Source: Apostichopus japonicus (Eukaryota > Echinodermata > Holothuroidea > Aspidochirotida > Stichopodidae). From it: a stretch of 64,000 bases of DNA. This document shows, piece after piece, positions 1 to 10,254 of the stretch; positions within the stretch are counted from its first letter, which is position 1, and each line of letters opens with the position of its first letter. The notes beneath the pieces are model-generated. The model did no database searches. It saw only the letters and a list, made by a program, of their open reading frames with translations, and was not told where the DNA came from. The DNA is taken from NCBI RefSeq assembly GCF_037975245.1, contig NC_092568.1, positions 29,764,001 through 29,828,000 of the forward strand, in the 5' to 3' direction. The position numbers and the translations under genes are program-made.

Positions 1-18
1 TTTGCCCAATGTTTTATT

Positions 19-118
19 TGGCCAGATATAAATGCAAGATCTGGGTCAGATCTGGCCCAGATTGATATTCCAGATCTGGCCCTGATCTGGAGTCTTATAC
101 TCGGCCCAGATCTGGGAT
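19..118. repeat. Degenerate AGATCTGG-rich short repeat
   Basis: About five imperfect repeats of a unit containing AGATCTGGCCC lie here, and AGATCT is itself palindromic. The block is short and has no coding potential. It lies in the first intron of, or downstream from, the phosphorylase exon at 2696-2941. The rest of 119-700 shows nothing I can identify. Confidence 0.5.
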
Positions 119-708
119 TTCGGTAAGTGTGTGCATGTACAGAGCTGCCATGCAGGAATGGAGTGGAAACATGTTTGAACAGGGGTTGTGGTGGAAGTGT
201 TATAGCCATGGCTCCAACTGATAGGCATTACACCTCAACAATATTAAGGCAGCGATTTTGAATCAGGTCAAGAGAAGCTGGTTCCTGGTTAGGATTTTAT
301 CCAGGAGAGTAATGATAGAGCCCCAAGGGATGGACACTCTAACCACAACAACTTGCCATGCCGTTTTTCCTGTTACAGCACAAAAAGCAATTTGAATTGT
401 ATTTTTGTGTGATAACTTGGAAAGGAAACAATAGTGCCAGTGAGCTTGGACCAATGATGGGCCTTTTGTTTCATGACCACTCTCAGTCTCACTAGCCAAT
501 GTTAATTACAGAAATTAGCAAACAATGACATGGAAAATTAGAAAGAATACCTTTTGACTTTAATTTGCAATCTGATTAAATATTTTCAAACTTTCTCAAC
601 ATTAAACTTGAATAATGAAAGACTTCTTCTTGATGCAGCCACTCATTGCCAAACATTTGGAAATCTCGCCGTAGCCACTCGACTTTGGGGGTCTTTTCGT
701 GTGGCAAG

Positions 709-2346
709 TAGGGTTGGGCAATATATCCAAAATAACTATTGTCGCGATAATTTTTTTTCAAGACGATATTTTTGGAGGATTGAACAAATGACGATAATTT
801 CTTGTAAAAGAAATTTGAAATATGTAGAATAAAAAATTCTCCGTTTTATGTGTAAATGTTATTCTAGCATTCCATGGTTAAGAAAGTTGAAAAGAAATAT
901 TTTATCAACTTCATTTACTGACTTTTGAACTTCGTAAAAACCCGTTCTTTACAACATTGACTGTATAGAGAACAAAACTCAAACAAAAACAAAATTACCA
1001 ACTGTGTACGAAAAGTAAGTTGGTACACCTTTCTAATTTTACGAAAGATCGAGCAAAATACTTTCGAAAAATTCACGCGAAACTGGCATATAGTGCTAAA
1101 TTCAACAAGTGTCATGTAAACAAGGCTCTAGTACACCCATTTATGAATAAAACAGAAGACCACATTTGGTGTAAAGCGGGGGAAAGAAAGTATTTTCTAG
1201 AATTTCCACAAAAAAAATAATAATAATATCCTACCATCGTTAAGTGTATAGTAAATAGCCTAACCACTTCGTCGGTTACGGATCTCAGGTAACAACAAAA
1301 ACACAACTAATTGTATTTTGCGAAGTTGACGATTTCTACAAGGACATGGAAACAATATTTAACATTAAGTTAATCACGCCTGGTGGCCTAAAACATGGAA
1401 TTACAAGGTTTACTTTCATAAAGATGGCCATACTGTAGCTATTAGGGCCTTGATATCGTGCTACAGTATGTCTGTATGGTATAGACTGTGTCTCATGTAT
1501 CATGGGGAATAGATTGTTTTCTTCATGCGGAGGAGTCGGTTGGCTTGAGGTGTGTTTTACTTACCTTAATGTTACAAGGATATTTACCTACTTTCCTTGA
1601 ACGTCTAAGATAATATTTCGCATAACTTTATGGATCCTTTACTGACTGACCTAATTAATTCTAGAGTGGAGCCAAAAAAGTTTACTCCATGAAAAGTTTT
1701 TTGGAACCGTGCCAAAAATGTTAACAAACAGGTGTTAGACAGGGGGGTTGTTTTGCAAGGTACCTGAGAAAATTTGAAGCACATTGTAGCCTACCGTGAT
1801 ATTTATGTACGGTTAAACACTGCAGTTGTAAACTGATTGTTAGGCAGTCTAGAAACGGGGCTTTGCGGAGCGTAGTTCGTTTCATAATATCGACAGTTTT
1901 GTAAGTTAAACTTTATCAAGATTGTAAGACAGATTAATTCTCTTTTCATTTTATCACATAATATTGCTACTCTAACTTGTCATTTTAAAACTTTCATTAG
2001 TTTCGTGACAATTTAAATTCATAAAGTTAGTCAGTATTTTGAATCCTCAATTGCGATTTTTTTATCGCCAGACACGCAAAAATACTTAACTTTTCCGGGG
2101 GCCTTCGCCCCTGGACCCCCAAGGGGTTCCAACCCTTGACCCCCCCTAAGGCGGGCCCTGAACCCCACGCCATTATGCTTGGTGTGTTTGCTGCGCGAAA
2201 ACACCGGTGGGAAATCGGCAGTTGTTTTTAGTGTGTTCGCGAACACACTAAAAACAACAAGAAAAAATTATCGTAATTATCGAAATATCGCGATAATTTT
2301 TGAACTATTTATCGTGACATTAAAAAGCAAATATCGCCCAACCCTA
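709..2346. mobile_element. hAT-type non-autonomous DNA transposon, 1.64 kb
   Basis: The left end reads TAGGGTTGGGCAATAT and the right end is its near inverse, ending CGCCCAACCCTA. The same 8 bases, gtggcaag, flank both sides (701-708 and 2347-2354), which is the 8-bp target duplication typical of the hAT superfamily. Subterminal regions carry repeated TATCGCGATAA-like motifs on both sides. No transposase-like open frame is visible, so it is probably a non-autonomous derivative. The last third contains a GC-rich block (about 2090-2170) and a perfect palindrome (2221-2258). It lies in the first intron of the glycogen phosphorylase gene. Confidence 0.85.
2221..2258. repeat. Perfect 38-bp palindrome
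   Basis: Two 19-base arms (2221-2239 and 2240-2258) are exact inverse complements with no spacer, centred on TCGCGA. The palindrome lies inside the hAT-type element, 88 bp from its right end. A spacer-free palindrome of this size could extrude as a cruciform, or could be the fused ends of an older insertion. Confidence 0.85.
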
Positions 2347-2695
2347 GTGGCAAGGTATTCTATAATTGCTCCCAGAACGAACCTGGAGGCCTTGGTGCCT
2401 ACTTTAAAGATTACTTAAGCTAGAACTTAGCTCTAAAGTTTCTATTCTAGTGTGATACATAGGCCTAACCTCAGTCTAAGTTCAGTCCAGCGTGAACTGA
2501 TTTGTGCTAGACTTCATGCAAATTACAGATAACAGTGAGACTAAGTTGAGCCATGTATGATGTAGCGTTTAACGTACGCCTAAGGTTAGGTTAGGCGGGA
2601 TGTCATAAAATGGTGTCCCTGCTATCTTCCATATATAATTGTATAGATGGATGTCTAAATAGCCTGGATGATTAATGATAAAAAAGAATAAACAC

Positions 2696-2941
2696 CTTTG
2701 GATCATTTTCGTAGTAATACTGCTGTGTTCTAATCCAGCGGCTAACGAGATGATCCCGTACAGTATGGGCCAATGCAATGTAGTAATCCCGTTGGGTAGC
2801 GACATTACGATCCTTGACTAGGGTGTAATGCAAGTGTCGATTGAAGCTCTTTTTGATTGTCGTAACATCCTCTACTTGGGCAATTCCACGTACACTGATC
2901 TGCTTCAGTTTCTCCTTGTCTGTTTTAGGTTTCGATGCCAT
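2696..2941 (-). CDS. PYG: Glycogen phosphorylase, first coding exon (partial gene)
   Basis: Glycogen phosphorylase releases glucose-1-phosphate from glycogen in the cytosol, using pyridoxal phosphate. This exon encodes the first 82 residues. The sequence KQISVRG holds the regulatory serine (Ser16 counting Met), the site used by phosphorylase kinase in animal enzymes. [17 protein letters not shown] and [19 protein letters not shown] match the conserved N-terminal AMP-site and dimer-contact region almost residue for residue. The start is the ATG at 2939-2941, in the family's usual position. The exon ends after DPK at a GT donor (gtgttt), near where animal PYG genes have their first intron. The following exons, beginning with the YYLSLEFYMGR block, are not visible in 1-2695 and must lie beyond the left edge. 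Which vertebrate isoform it resembles cannot be told from one exon. Confidence 0.93.
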
Positions 2942-5531
2942 TTTTGTTCAGTATTTTAAAGCAGCGCGGAAAAGGAGAACTAAATTCCCAGGGTACGTGC
3001 AGTACAGAGCAGCTATCCTTGCCTCACACAAACAGCACACACGGAAGATGCACGCACACACATAAAACAGCGCTCAAGCTGTCTTGACCTCACGTACCTA
3101 AGCAGCCGAAAATTCGTGACGTATGCGTGATGGAGGACTTCCTAGGTCAACGACCAAATTACTGTTTACATATTCTAGCCATGTGACATGACTATGGAGG
3201 TGTGGCTGGTGCACTGGCAATAGCCACACGGCTTTTAATGAAATCATGATCGAGCTGTGGGGAAAGAGAGATATGATTGGGGGAGGAGAGGACGGGGGGG
3301 GGGGGGTGGGGGAGGGCAATAGAAGGAATGAAAATGAAAATAGCATGTGAAAAAAGGCGGTTGAAGTTCTCACAACTGTATAAACTATAATGTGTTACAT
3401 GTCGACTTCCAGTATAGGCTCACCGGGATGAGCATAGCCTTTAAAAGAAGAAAATAATTTTATATATTTACCAATAAGGTTTTATGTTGGTCAATATTAC
3501 TCAATTATTTGCTTCCGCTTTGTTGAATGCTCAAATTGTCAAAATTATTTGGCGGCGGGCAATCAGTTATAACCATGGTTTTAGTACTATAGGGTTTTAA
3601 CGGTACCTAGTTACCTAATCCAGCAATAACTTTCTCAGTGTAATAATTAAGGTCTGTAACGTACCAAGGGTCGTGATGACTATGTAATCAACAAGATCTC
3701 AGAAATCAGACTTATTTGAAACCTGGATCAAGATATTGAAATTGTAGCTCTTGCTGAAAAAGCCTGCCAGTTTACATGAAGTTATAAAAAACGCCCGGCA
3801 CGGTATTAAACTAAATCAAGTTGCTTTAATTGTATTTTCAAACAATTTGCATATGATCTTCGGCTGGTGAAGAGACCTAGACCTTCGAACCGGTTTTGGA
3901 TTTGCTTTTTTTATAAACAAAACCCAATGTAACACAACGAAACTACACCAAGTCGATTTCATCATAGGGAGCTGATGTCCAAGTAGTGCTGAGCTCATGA
4001 TGGTTCAGTTCCTGGACGTTCTCTATCAGTCCATGTGCTAAACGCGTTGGCGATATCCCGGAAAGCCAACTGTGACATTTGAGCCGGGGTTGGGGCTGAT
4101 GTCAAGTATAGCCTGAGGGCTGACTGTGTAATCGTACAGCGAAGGAATTTACCAAAGCGATGGGGACCATATATAAGCCAGTGTGATTTGGGGACTTCCC
4201 CGCACGGTGGCCCAATTCAATTTTTTTTCTATCGAATTATGGATTTTTATCTCGAATTGTCTCTCAATATTTTGACTAATTACTTTTCAAACGATGAAAT
4301 ATAGCACTCAGAATTTCAACTTGCTTCCCCTTTATTTTGCCCCCCCCCCCTTTATTTTGACTTTTTCTTTTATCATATAAATTTCGACTTTTTACCTCCC
4401 AACTCATTTTGACTATGTTGCTATCTGTCATTACTTGAGAATTATTTTTCAAAAATTCAAATAGTTGTATCGAACTGTTTCTTTTTTATTTAAAACTGTC
4501 GAATATTTTCTCGAAATTATTATTCTATATATCGAAAATATCTCTATTTTTTTTTTTTTTTTAGAAAAGAATGGATTAATGAGAATTAAAAAAAAATTTA
4601 AAATTTAAAAATTAAAAAAAAAAAATGTTTCCGGTTTGATTGCCTGGCACTCGTCAGTATGAGTATACATGTTTTAAATTGAACATTTAAGAGACAAAAA
4701 GAGAGGAGAAATGTTAGTGACCTTCCATTAAGGACGTCCGAGTGCAAAAAGTAATAGTGTGTAAGGTGGGGGTGGATGAGAGGTGGAAAGGAAAGCAATA
4801 CAGTAGTGTCGGGAGTCCCCTCATATACAAATTGACGTCCACGTGCCCGAGATGGTACTTTCCCCGATTTGTTCAGACGAAGTTGACAGCGTGTTAGATA
4901 TGGAATGTAACCTGACCCTCTCGAGAAATATGGATATAATGTAGCCATCGAATTCATTTCGACAGTATGCCTATATAGTTTAGGCTATTGCCATAGAAAT
5001 TAAACAGGGCCTACTTCGATTTCTATGGTTACGGCAAGTTTTTTTTTCTGCACATTTGTGAAAGTGATGGCGTACTTTCGGAACTACAAAAGCGAAAGCC
5101 AGTTGTTTTGACTCAGCGGGGAGTGAAATAGAGCAAAACCGCGGAGAATCGGTTGTGTAGGGTCTTGACATGGTAATTCACATGTATTGTAGGTGGAAAA
5201 TGTCTTGAGCTTGAAGGAAATGTCCTTTTTAATGCAAATTATACTGCATACCGATCCATTGTTCTCATTGCGTATACGACCTATCGAAATAAACATAAAC
5301 GGTGCTATTGAAAGTGTACAGTGTACCTAATACGCGACAAAGACAAAAATATATGCTCAAGCTTTACATTTCTAAGGAAAAACAACGTTTAAGATCATAT
5401 TTAATCTGATTGTTACGATTCTTTAATCCACGAATAAACAAACGGAACAATTGCAGTCTAAGCTAACCCGGGTTTCAATACAAGAAAGACCGCATGAACG
5501 GGATCATTTGTGGCTCTCTATAACTTCATGA
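2942..5531. other. Intergenic, including phosphorylase 5' flank
   Basis: The 5' UTR and promoter of the phosphorylase gene (minus strand) should lie just above 2942; I see no clear TATA box. A G-run occurs at 3295-3312. A very AT-rich, low-complexity stretch at 4220-4620 contains repeated tcgaa words, a C-run near 4341-4351 and A/T homopolymers. Open frames here are short and unconvincing, and no protein family is recognisable. Confidence 0.5.
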
Positions 5532-5613
5532 GGTAGCGTGGCCGAGTGGTCTAAGGCGCTGGTTTTAGGCACCAGTCATTTCGATGGCGTGGGTTCGAAT
5601 CCCATCGCTGCCA
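5532..5613 (+). tRNA. trnL-UAG: tRNA-Leu (anticodon UAG)
   Basis: A complete class II tRNA. The acceptor stem GGTAGCG pairs with CGCTGCC and the discriminator base is A. The anticodon arm CTGGT/ACCAG encloses the loop TTTAGGC, giving anticodon TAG (UAG), which reads leucine CUA/CUN codons. The T arm GTGGG-TTCGAAT-CCCAT carries an intact B box, and the A box region TGGCCGAGTGG is canonical. The variable arm is long, as expected for leucine. There is no intron, and CCA is not encoded. A pol III terminator TTTT lies at 5620-5623. Confidence 0.96.
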
Positions 5614-5619
5614 AGTTTC

Positions 5620-5623
5620 TTTT
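5620..5623 (+). terminator. RNA polymerase III T-run terminator of tRNA-Leu
   Basis: TTTT lies 7 bases after the tRNA 3' end, the usual pol III stop signal and distance. Confidence 0.7.
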
Positions 5624-6633
5624 GCCGACTCGTGATGTTTTAATTCTCCTTATTTAAGTCTCAAAAAGGTTACTGCTGTATGTTTGTGTACCCAATTACT
5701 AAACACTAACTAGGAAATATTTTTACAAAATATACACTTCGTTGTGAAGAATATATGCTCGGGACTGGTGGCAAGTTTCCGCGGGAGCTTTTCCAAGAGA
5801 ATATCCTTTTGTAGATGCTACTGTGGCCCAGATGGGACTTTCAACACTTGATCACAAAATGTCGACTATTTTTAGACGGTTTGGCTGTTTCCTCAAAGTT
5901 TCGTCTGTTTTCTCGAGATTAAACTTTGCCTCGGACGGAATGATAAACTATAACTAGTAGGCCTATGCTAACATTTCTATTGTTCCCCTCATTATTTATC
6001 CCAACATTTCCATTTAGTTTCAACTTTGTTTCAGTTGTGAAGATCGTTCCGTCTGCAAATATGTTTTCCATGATAAGACCTGCATTGCCCAAACCCAAGC
6101 TACCCTCTCTCCACCCCGGGAATAAATAAATAAAAACAACATTCTATGGCTGAATGAAGTTCTAAGTATGTCTTTCCCCTATTTATGGAAAAAAATCTAC
6201 ATTTTTCGATTAATTTAGGTAGGGGCATGAACGTTTATGGAAGGGCGTCCGGCCTGGGCCCAGTCCAACACTTCCCGACTGAACGTAAAACATCCGTCGA
6301 CTGATTTTTTTACACCTACGCTGCCGGAGGTAGGGCTCACCCCCACCCCCCGGCCCATCCAATCAGCCTATGATATTTTCTCTTTTTCAAAGCATAATTT
6401 GATCTTCGCGTTTCACTGTTACAACAACAGTAAACCAAATATCCTATGTTTGGCCGCATCAAGTACCTTTTGTATATGACGCAGATCGCGGAAAGACATA
6501 CAAAAGCAGGTGCTAGAGAGATCTTTCATTTAGCACCCCTCCCCCCTTTCCCTTTCTGGTGAACGATTGAAGTCAAAGAATGCCTTATAACTAATCTTTA
6601 GTTGTAACCTGACATTTGCCACAATTCATGTTC
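5624..6633. other. Intergenic, no gene seen
   Basis: This holds mixed AT-rich sequence with two C/G-rich patches (about 6100-6120 and 6330-6360). The only sizeable frame (6237-6479) has no recognisable domain and is rich in Pro and Thr from the C-runs. Confidence 0.4.
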
Positions 6634-6641
6634 ACAGAGCT

Positions 6642-6981
6642 CAAGGGCGTAGGAACCGGGGGGCCCCCAGTGAAAAATGTGGAGGGGTGGAAGTATCATT
6701 CCGCCCCCCCGCTTCGCAAGTCAGAAAACCCCTTTTTCATTTCCAAATGAGAAAAAAAATCTCATTTGGAGCACCAAATTGCATCTAAGGCCTGGTGAAA
6801 ATACAAAATTAAGTTTACAAAATGGAGTGGGTGTTGAAGTGTGCTATATTGCACCAAATTGCATCTGAGGCTACCTGGAAATGCAAAAAAATTCCAAAGG
6901 GGAGCGGGACATCCCCTCCCCTTAGACCCCTCCCCCAGGCCGGCCATCAGTCTTCAGCCCCCCACTCAAAAGTACCCACTG
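6642..6981. mobile_element. hAT-type MITE, family A copy 1
   Basis: The element starts CAAGGGCGTAGGAACC and ends CACTG. It is flanked by an exact 8-bp duplication, acagagct (6634-6641 and 6982-6989). It shares long identical blocks with the copy at 58390-58756, including the start, the stretch around 6673-6890 and the ending near CTCAAAAGTACC. This copy has lost about ten bases from its right terminal repeat. An internal hairpin (CCAAATGAG / CTCATTTGG) is present in both copies. There is no coding capacity. Confidence 0.85.
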
Positions 6982-6989
6982 ACAGAGCT

Positions 6990-7940
6990 CATAAAATCTA
7001 AATTGATCAGACCAAACACCTGAATCCGGAAGTTCTGGTAATTCATTTTTGAAATTGCAAATCCTTTAATCCAAGTATTGATGGAATTTGTTAATTTAAT
7101 GTCTTTATCTATCTATTTATTCATTGAACTGGTTTACGACATTGACTCAGTGAAGGGAGGAATAAACAATCTAATTATTTTTAGTTATTTTACTGTCATC
7201 ACATTTGTACTACTTAATATTTATTTTGAGTACTTTTGAGTACTGAGGCTGTATTTGCTTAAAAAAAAGAAATTAAGAATATCATTTGCTGCCACTCAGA
7301 AAAGTTAAATAAATAAATAAATAAAATGAAATGCAAACATTTTCAGAGAAGACATGATACAGGTTACATTCAAATTTAAAGATACAATATTTATTTACAT
7401 TTAAAAAAAATGACACATTCACAAAGCTCCATATTGCACAGAAAAAAAAACATATTATGCAAAGAAACATAATTATGAAATAAATTTGATGACCAAATAA
7501 CCCACCCCCCACCCAGTCCCTTCTCCCAATCCTTCAAGAACTGATACATGTTCTGCAAGTACATCTTCAACAATAATTCCAGTCCTCTTCTCAAATGTAT
7601 GCTGGTCACCTTGATAAACAAACTTCTATTATCACACACATTATCACATAACAAACAGCAGAAAATTTAACAAGGCAAACCCATGTCTGAAGCAGACTGT
7701 TATCAATGATACTTTATATCAAAAGTGGGCGACAAAACACCTCAAATAGCACCTTATGTTATCAAAGTTTACTGGTTTGAGACCAAATAAATAGGAATTA
7801 TTTTTTTCTTGCTTTTCACTTCACAATTTATTATCACAGTTACGCTAAACGTAAGGGATATCTCGGATGGAATATTATTGTATTTCCATGAACAAAGGAC
7901 ACACCTCTGTTCATGGACTATACATGGACAGGTCCCACCT
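6990..7940. other. Intergenic, AT-rich
   Basis: No gene is recognisable. It contains A-rich and (AAAT)n tracts near 7306-7325. An AATAAA on the minus strand (TTTATT on plus at 7389-7394) could be a distal polyadenylation signal of the Jagged gene, but this is speculative. Confidence 0.3.
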
Positions 7941-7949
7941 GCTCTCGAC

Positions 7950-8375
7950 AATTTCCTCGTTCACAACCATGCCATTCACAGTTATAACACACAGCACATA
8001 CAAATTTTACGCCCAAATCGCATTCACACAAGTGTAGGAAAATACAGCCTTCGACATCGTACAAGCATCACATGGAACTCTTTGCTGCTTAATATCAGGT
8101 CACAACCTTCCCCAAATTCGTTTAAATGCAAATTAAAGCAATTTTACTTCAACTTATATTGAGATTGAGGTTCCTCTTTCTTTCTTTTCTTTTTCTTCAT
8201 TTCTTCTCTTCTTTTTCTTAGTTCTTTTCTTAATTCTTTTTGTAAGTTATTTGTGTACTCTATGTACAGGGAGTGTATCACTTGATAAGACCACAAGGGT
8301 TTCCTGATACACTTCCTTGCACATTCCATGACTCTCTGTATTCACTACATATGTTGTGAATAAACAAATAAATAA
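7950..8375 (+). pseudogene. Non-LTR retrotransposon (LINE) 3' fragment
   Basis: The frame ending at 8162 reads HSYNTQH, then TSITWNSLLLNIRSQ and NSFKCKLKQFYFNLY. This is the typical C-terminal tail of LINE reverse transcriptases (families such as CR1/L2/Rex). A pyrimidine-rich 3' UTR follows (about 8170-8240). The tail is simple A-rich, (AAAT/AAAC)n, at 8350-8378. The upstream reverse-transcriptase core is missing, so this is a 5'-truncated, dead copy. Confidence 0.6.
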
Positions 8376-8379
8376 ACAA

Positions 8380-9379
8380 AACGAAACTTCCTTCTGATGT
8401 ATCCTTCTCAAAGAACAACATTCCTTACGGATATTTCCCGGCGAGGCCAGGTGTGGATGAGTGGGTGCACTTTAACTACTAGTCTTCACGAAAAGAAACC
8501 TCAACCAATGGAGCTGACCTTAAAATATGGTACTTATTGACTAGTGAAGAGGAGAACTGACTTATAGGCCAACAGCTTTCTCACATCATGATATATGAAC
8601 ACTATGGTTTCCTTTTTGTGCTGCACACATGTGGTTATGTTTTAACACAAGAAACCAAAAATCTAAAAACTCAGAGGACATTTTTAAGCTTCCTGGTGGG
8701 TAGTTACATGCTTTTACACTATGCAGGTCCAACACAAGGGGGAAGGGAGAGTGGGGGTGGGGAAAGGGGGTGGGTTGGCAGATCAGCATAGCCCCATTTG
8801 AGAATTAAGTACTACAGTGATTACCGTCTTGTCAGTAGATGTCCATTCTAGCTTTCTGTGTTGAACCTGAGGTATGAAATTGATGTAGTGTTTGCCTAAA
8901 GGTGCAGAACATTCCAAACTATCCCTGTATGCTTTTCTGATCTTTTTTTTTGGCGGGGTGGCAAAAGAATGAACTTAAGCCATTTGAAATATCCCTGTAA
9001 ACACAGTTAAGAGACCGTAGTTTCTACAGTTGGTTGCCAGCAAGAAGACTGCACCAAGAATAAGTTTACTAGATTGCAATCCAACCACAACCAACCATTA
9101 ATGTTGCAAATCTTCACCTGGGTTTAATCATGACAACGTCAAGGTTTAAAAGTGATGTGTTCCTAAGATAAGCTGAGCCTTAGCCTGGATGATGTCATTG
9201 TTGAACTAATCATGATATTTCCTGGTGATCAGTAAACCTATTGCACAAACAGTAGATGGAAGGAGTATGATCATCAGCATCCAGATTCCGAAAAGACCAT
9301 TTCATGGAAAACATCGTGTTTTACTTTCTAAATTCCTGTTGAATACTCCATCTAACATACAAGGTACTTCCAGGATGGA
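8380..9379. other. Probable Jagged 3' UTR / intergenic
   Basis: This lies downstream of the Jagged stop codon (9827) in the direction of transcription, so part of it may be 3' UTR. No gene, RNA or element is recognisable. There is a G-rich patch at 8737-8773. Confidence 0.35.
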
Positions 9380-9741
9380 GTCCTAATGTGTCTTCAGTCC
9401 TAATGTGTCTTCAGTCTTAACGTCTCTTCAGTCTTAACGTATCATTAGTCTTAACATGTCTTCAGTCTTAACGTGTCTTGTCTTAATTTGTCTTAAGTCT
9501 TAACGTGTCTTCAGTATTAAGGTGTCTTCAGTCTTAATGTGTCTTCAGTCTTAATGTGTCTTCAGTCTTACTGTGTCTACAGTCTTAATGTGTCCTCAGT
9601 CTTAATGTGTCCTCAGTCTTTATGTGTCTGCAGTCTTAATGTATCCTCAGTCAGTCTTAATGTGTCTTCAGCCTTGTTGTGTCTTCAGTGTTAAATTTAT
9701 CCTCAGTCTTAATGTGTCTTCAGTCTTATTGTCACTTCAGG
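9380..9741. repeat. 17-bp tandem array, about 20 copies
   Basis: Repeats of tcttcagtcttaatgtg, mostly 17 bp, run with point changes and occasional slippage. The array lies 86 bp beyond the Jagged stop codon, so it is probably transcribed as part of the 3' UTR. There the mRNA strand would read cacattaagactgaaga repeatedly. Confidence 0.85.
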
Positions 9742-9826
9742 TGAGAGATTTTTAACATCCTCAGAATCACAAGAGCCCTGGAAGAACTGTTTTTCATCAA
9801 GAAAATAATTGATTCTTTCATTTTCT

Positions 9827-10254
9827 TCAAGTCTTTTCTAAGTTCTTCATTGAAATGTAACATTCACCTTCCACCTTTGCGGTAGGTTTAATTTTAAGTT
9901 TCTCGAGAAAGTACTTGGCTACTTCCAGGTCGTTCTCGGAGTGGGAATAATTCTTGGTCTGTTCAGAAGACGCGAACGTACAACTCTCGGCAGCGGCAGC
10001 AGCTGCTGCACCTTGCATCTTGACGTAATCGTTAAACCTGGGTAACGTCGACTCGTAGATTCCTGATTGCTCGGACCTGGATGGAGCGTGGACGTAAATG
10101 TTTTCTGATGCCGACTGCTCCGATGAGGGGAAGGGCGGCGGAGCTGGAGGAATCTGGCTGCTGGGTTTACGGATCAGTCTCCGCAGGCCGATGCCGAGAC
10201 AGGCGATGCTAGAGATCACTAACAGCACCACCATGTAAAGTGTCAGCCATAACC
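9827..10254 (-). other. JAG: JAG exon 25: transmembrane segment and cytoplasmic tail
   Basis: The transmembrane segment [20 protein letters not shown] is followed by the stop-transfer RRLIRK. The tail of roughly 110 residues begins with a Pro-rich stretch ([11 protein letters not shown]). It has seven consecutive alanines after KMQG and ends KNLEKT. No PDZ-binding C-terminus like that of vertebrate JAG1 (EYIV) is present. Several lysines are available for ubiquitin, which Notch ligands need for endocytosis. Stop codon at 9827-9829. Confidence 0.9.

Noticed and set aside
4598-4957. 119-residue frame on the minus strand
   Set aside because: No recognisable domain. It runs into an A/T homopolymer region and has no support from splice signals or composition.
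7809-8162. A 117-residue host gene
   Set aside because: The C-terminal half is the typical tail of a LINE reverse transcriptase, followed by a retroelement-type 3' end.
9380-9741. A repeat protein gene
   Set aside because: The 17-bp period would shift frame at each unit and stops appear in every frame.
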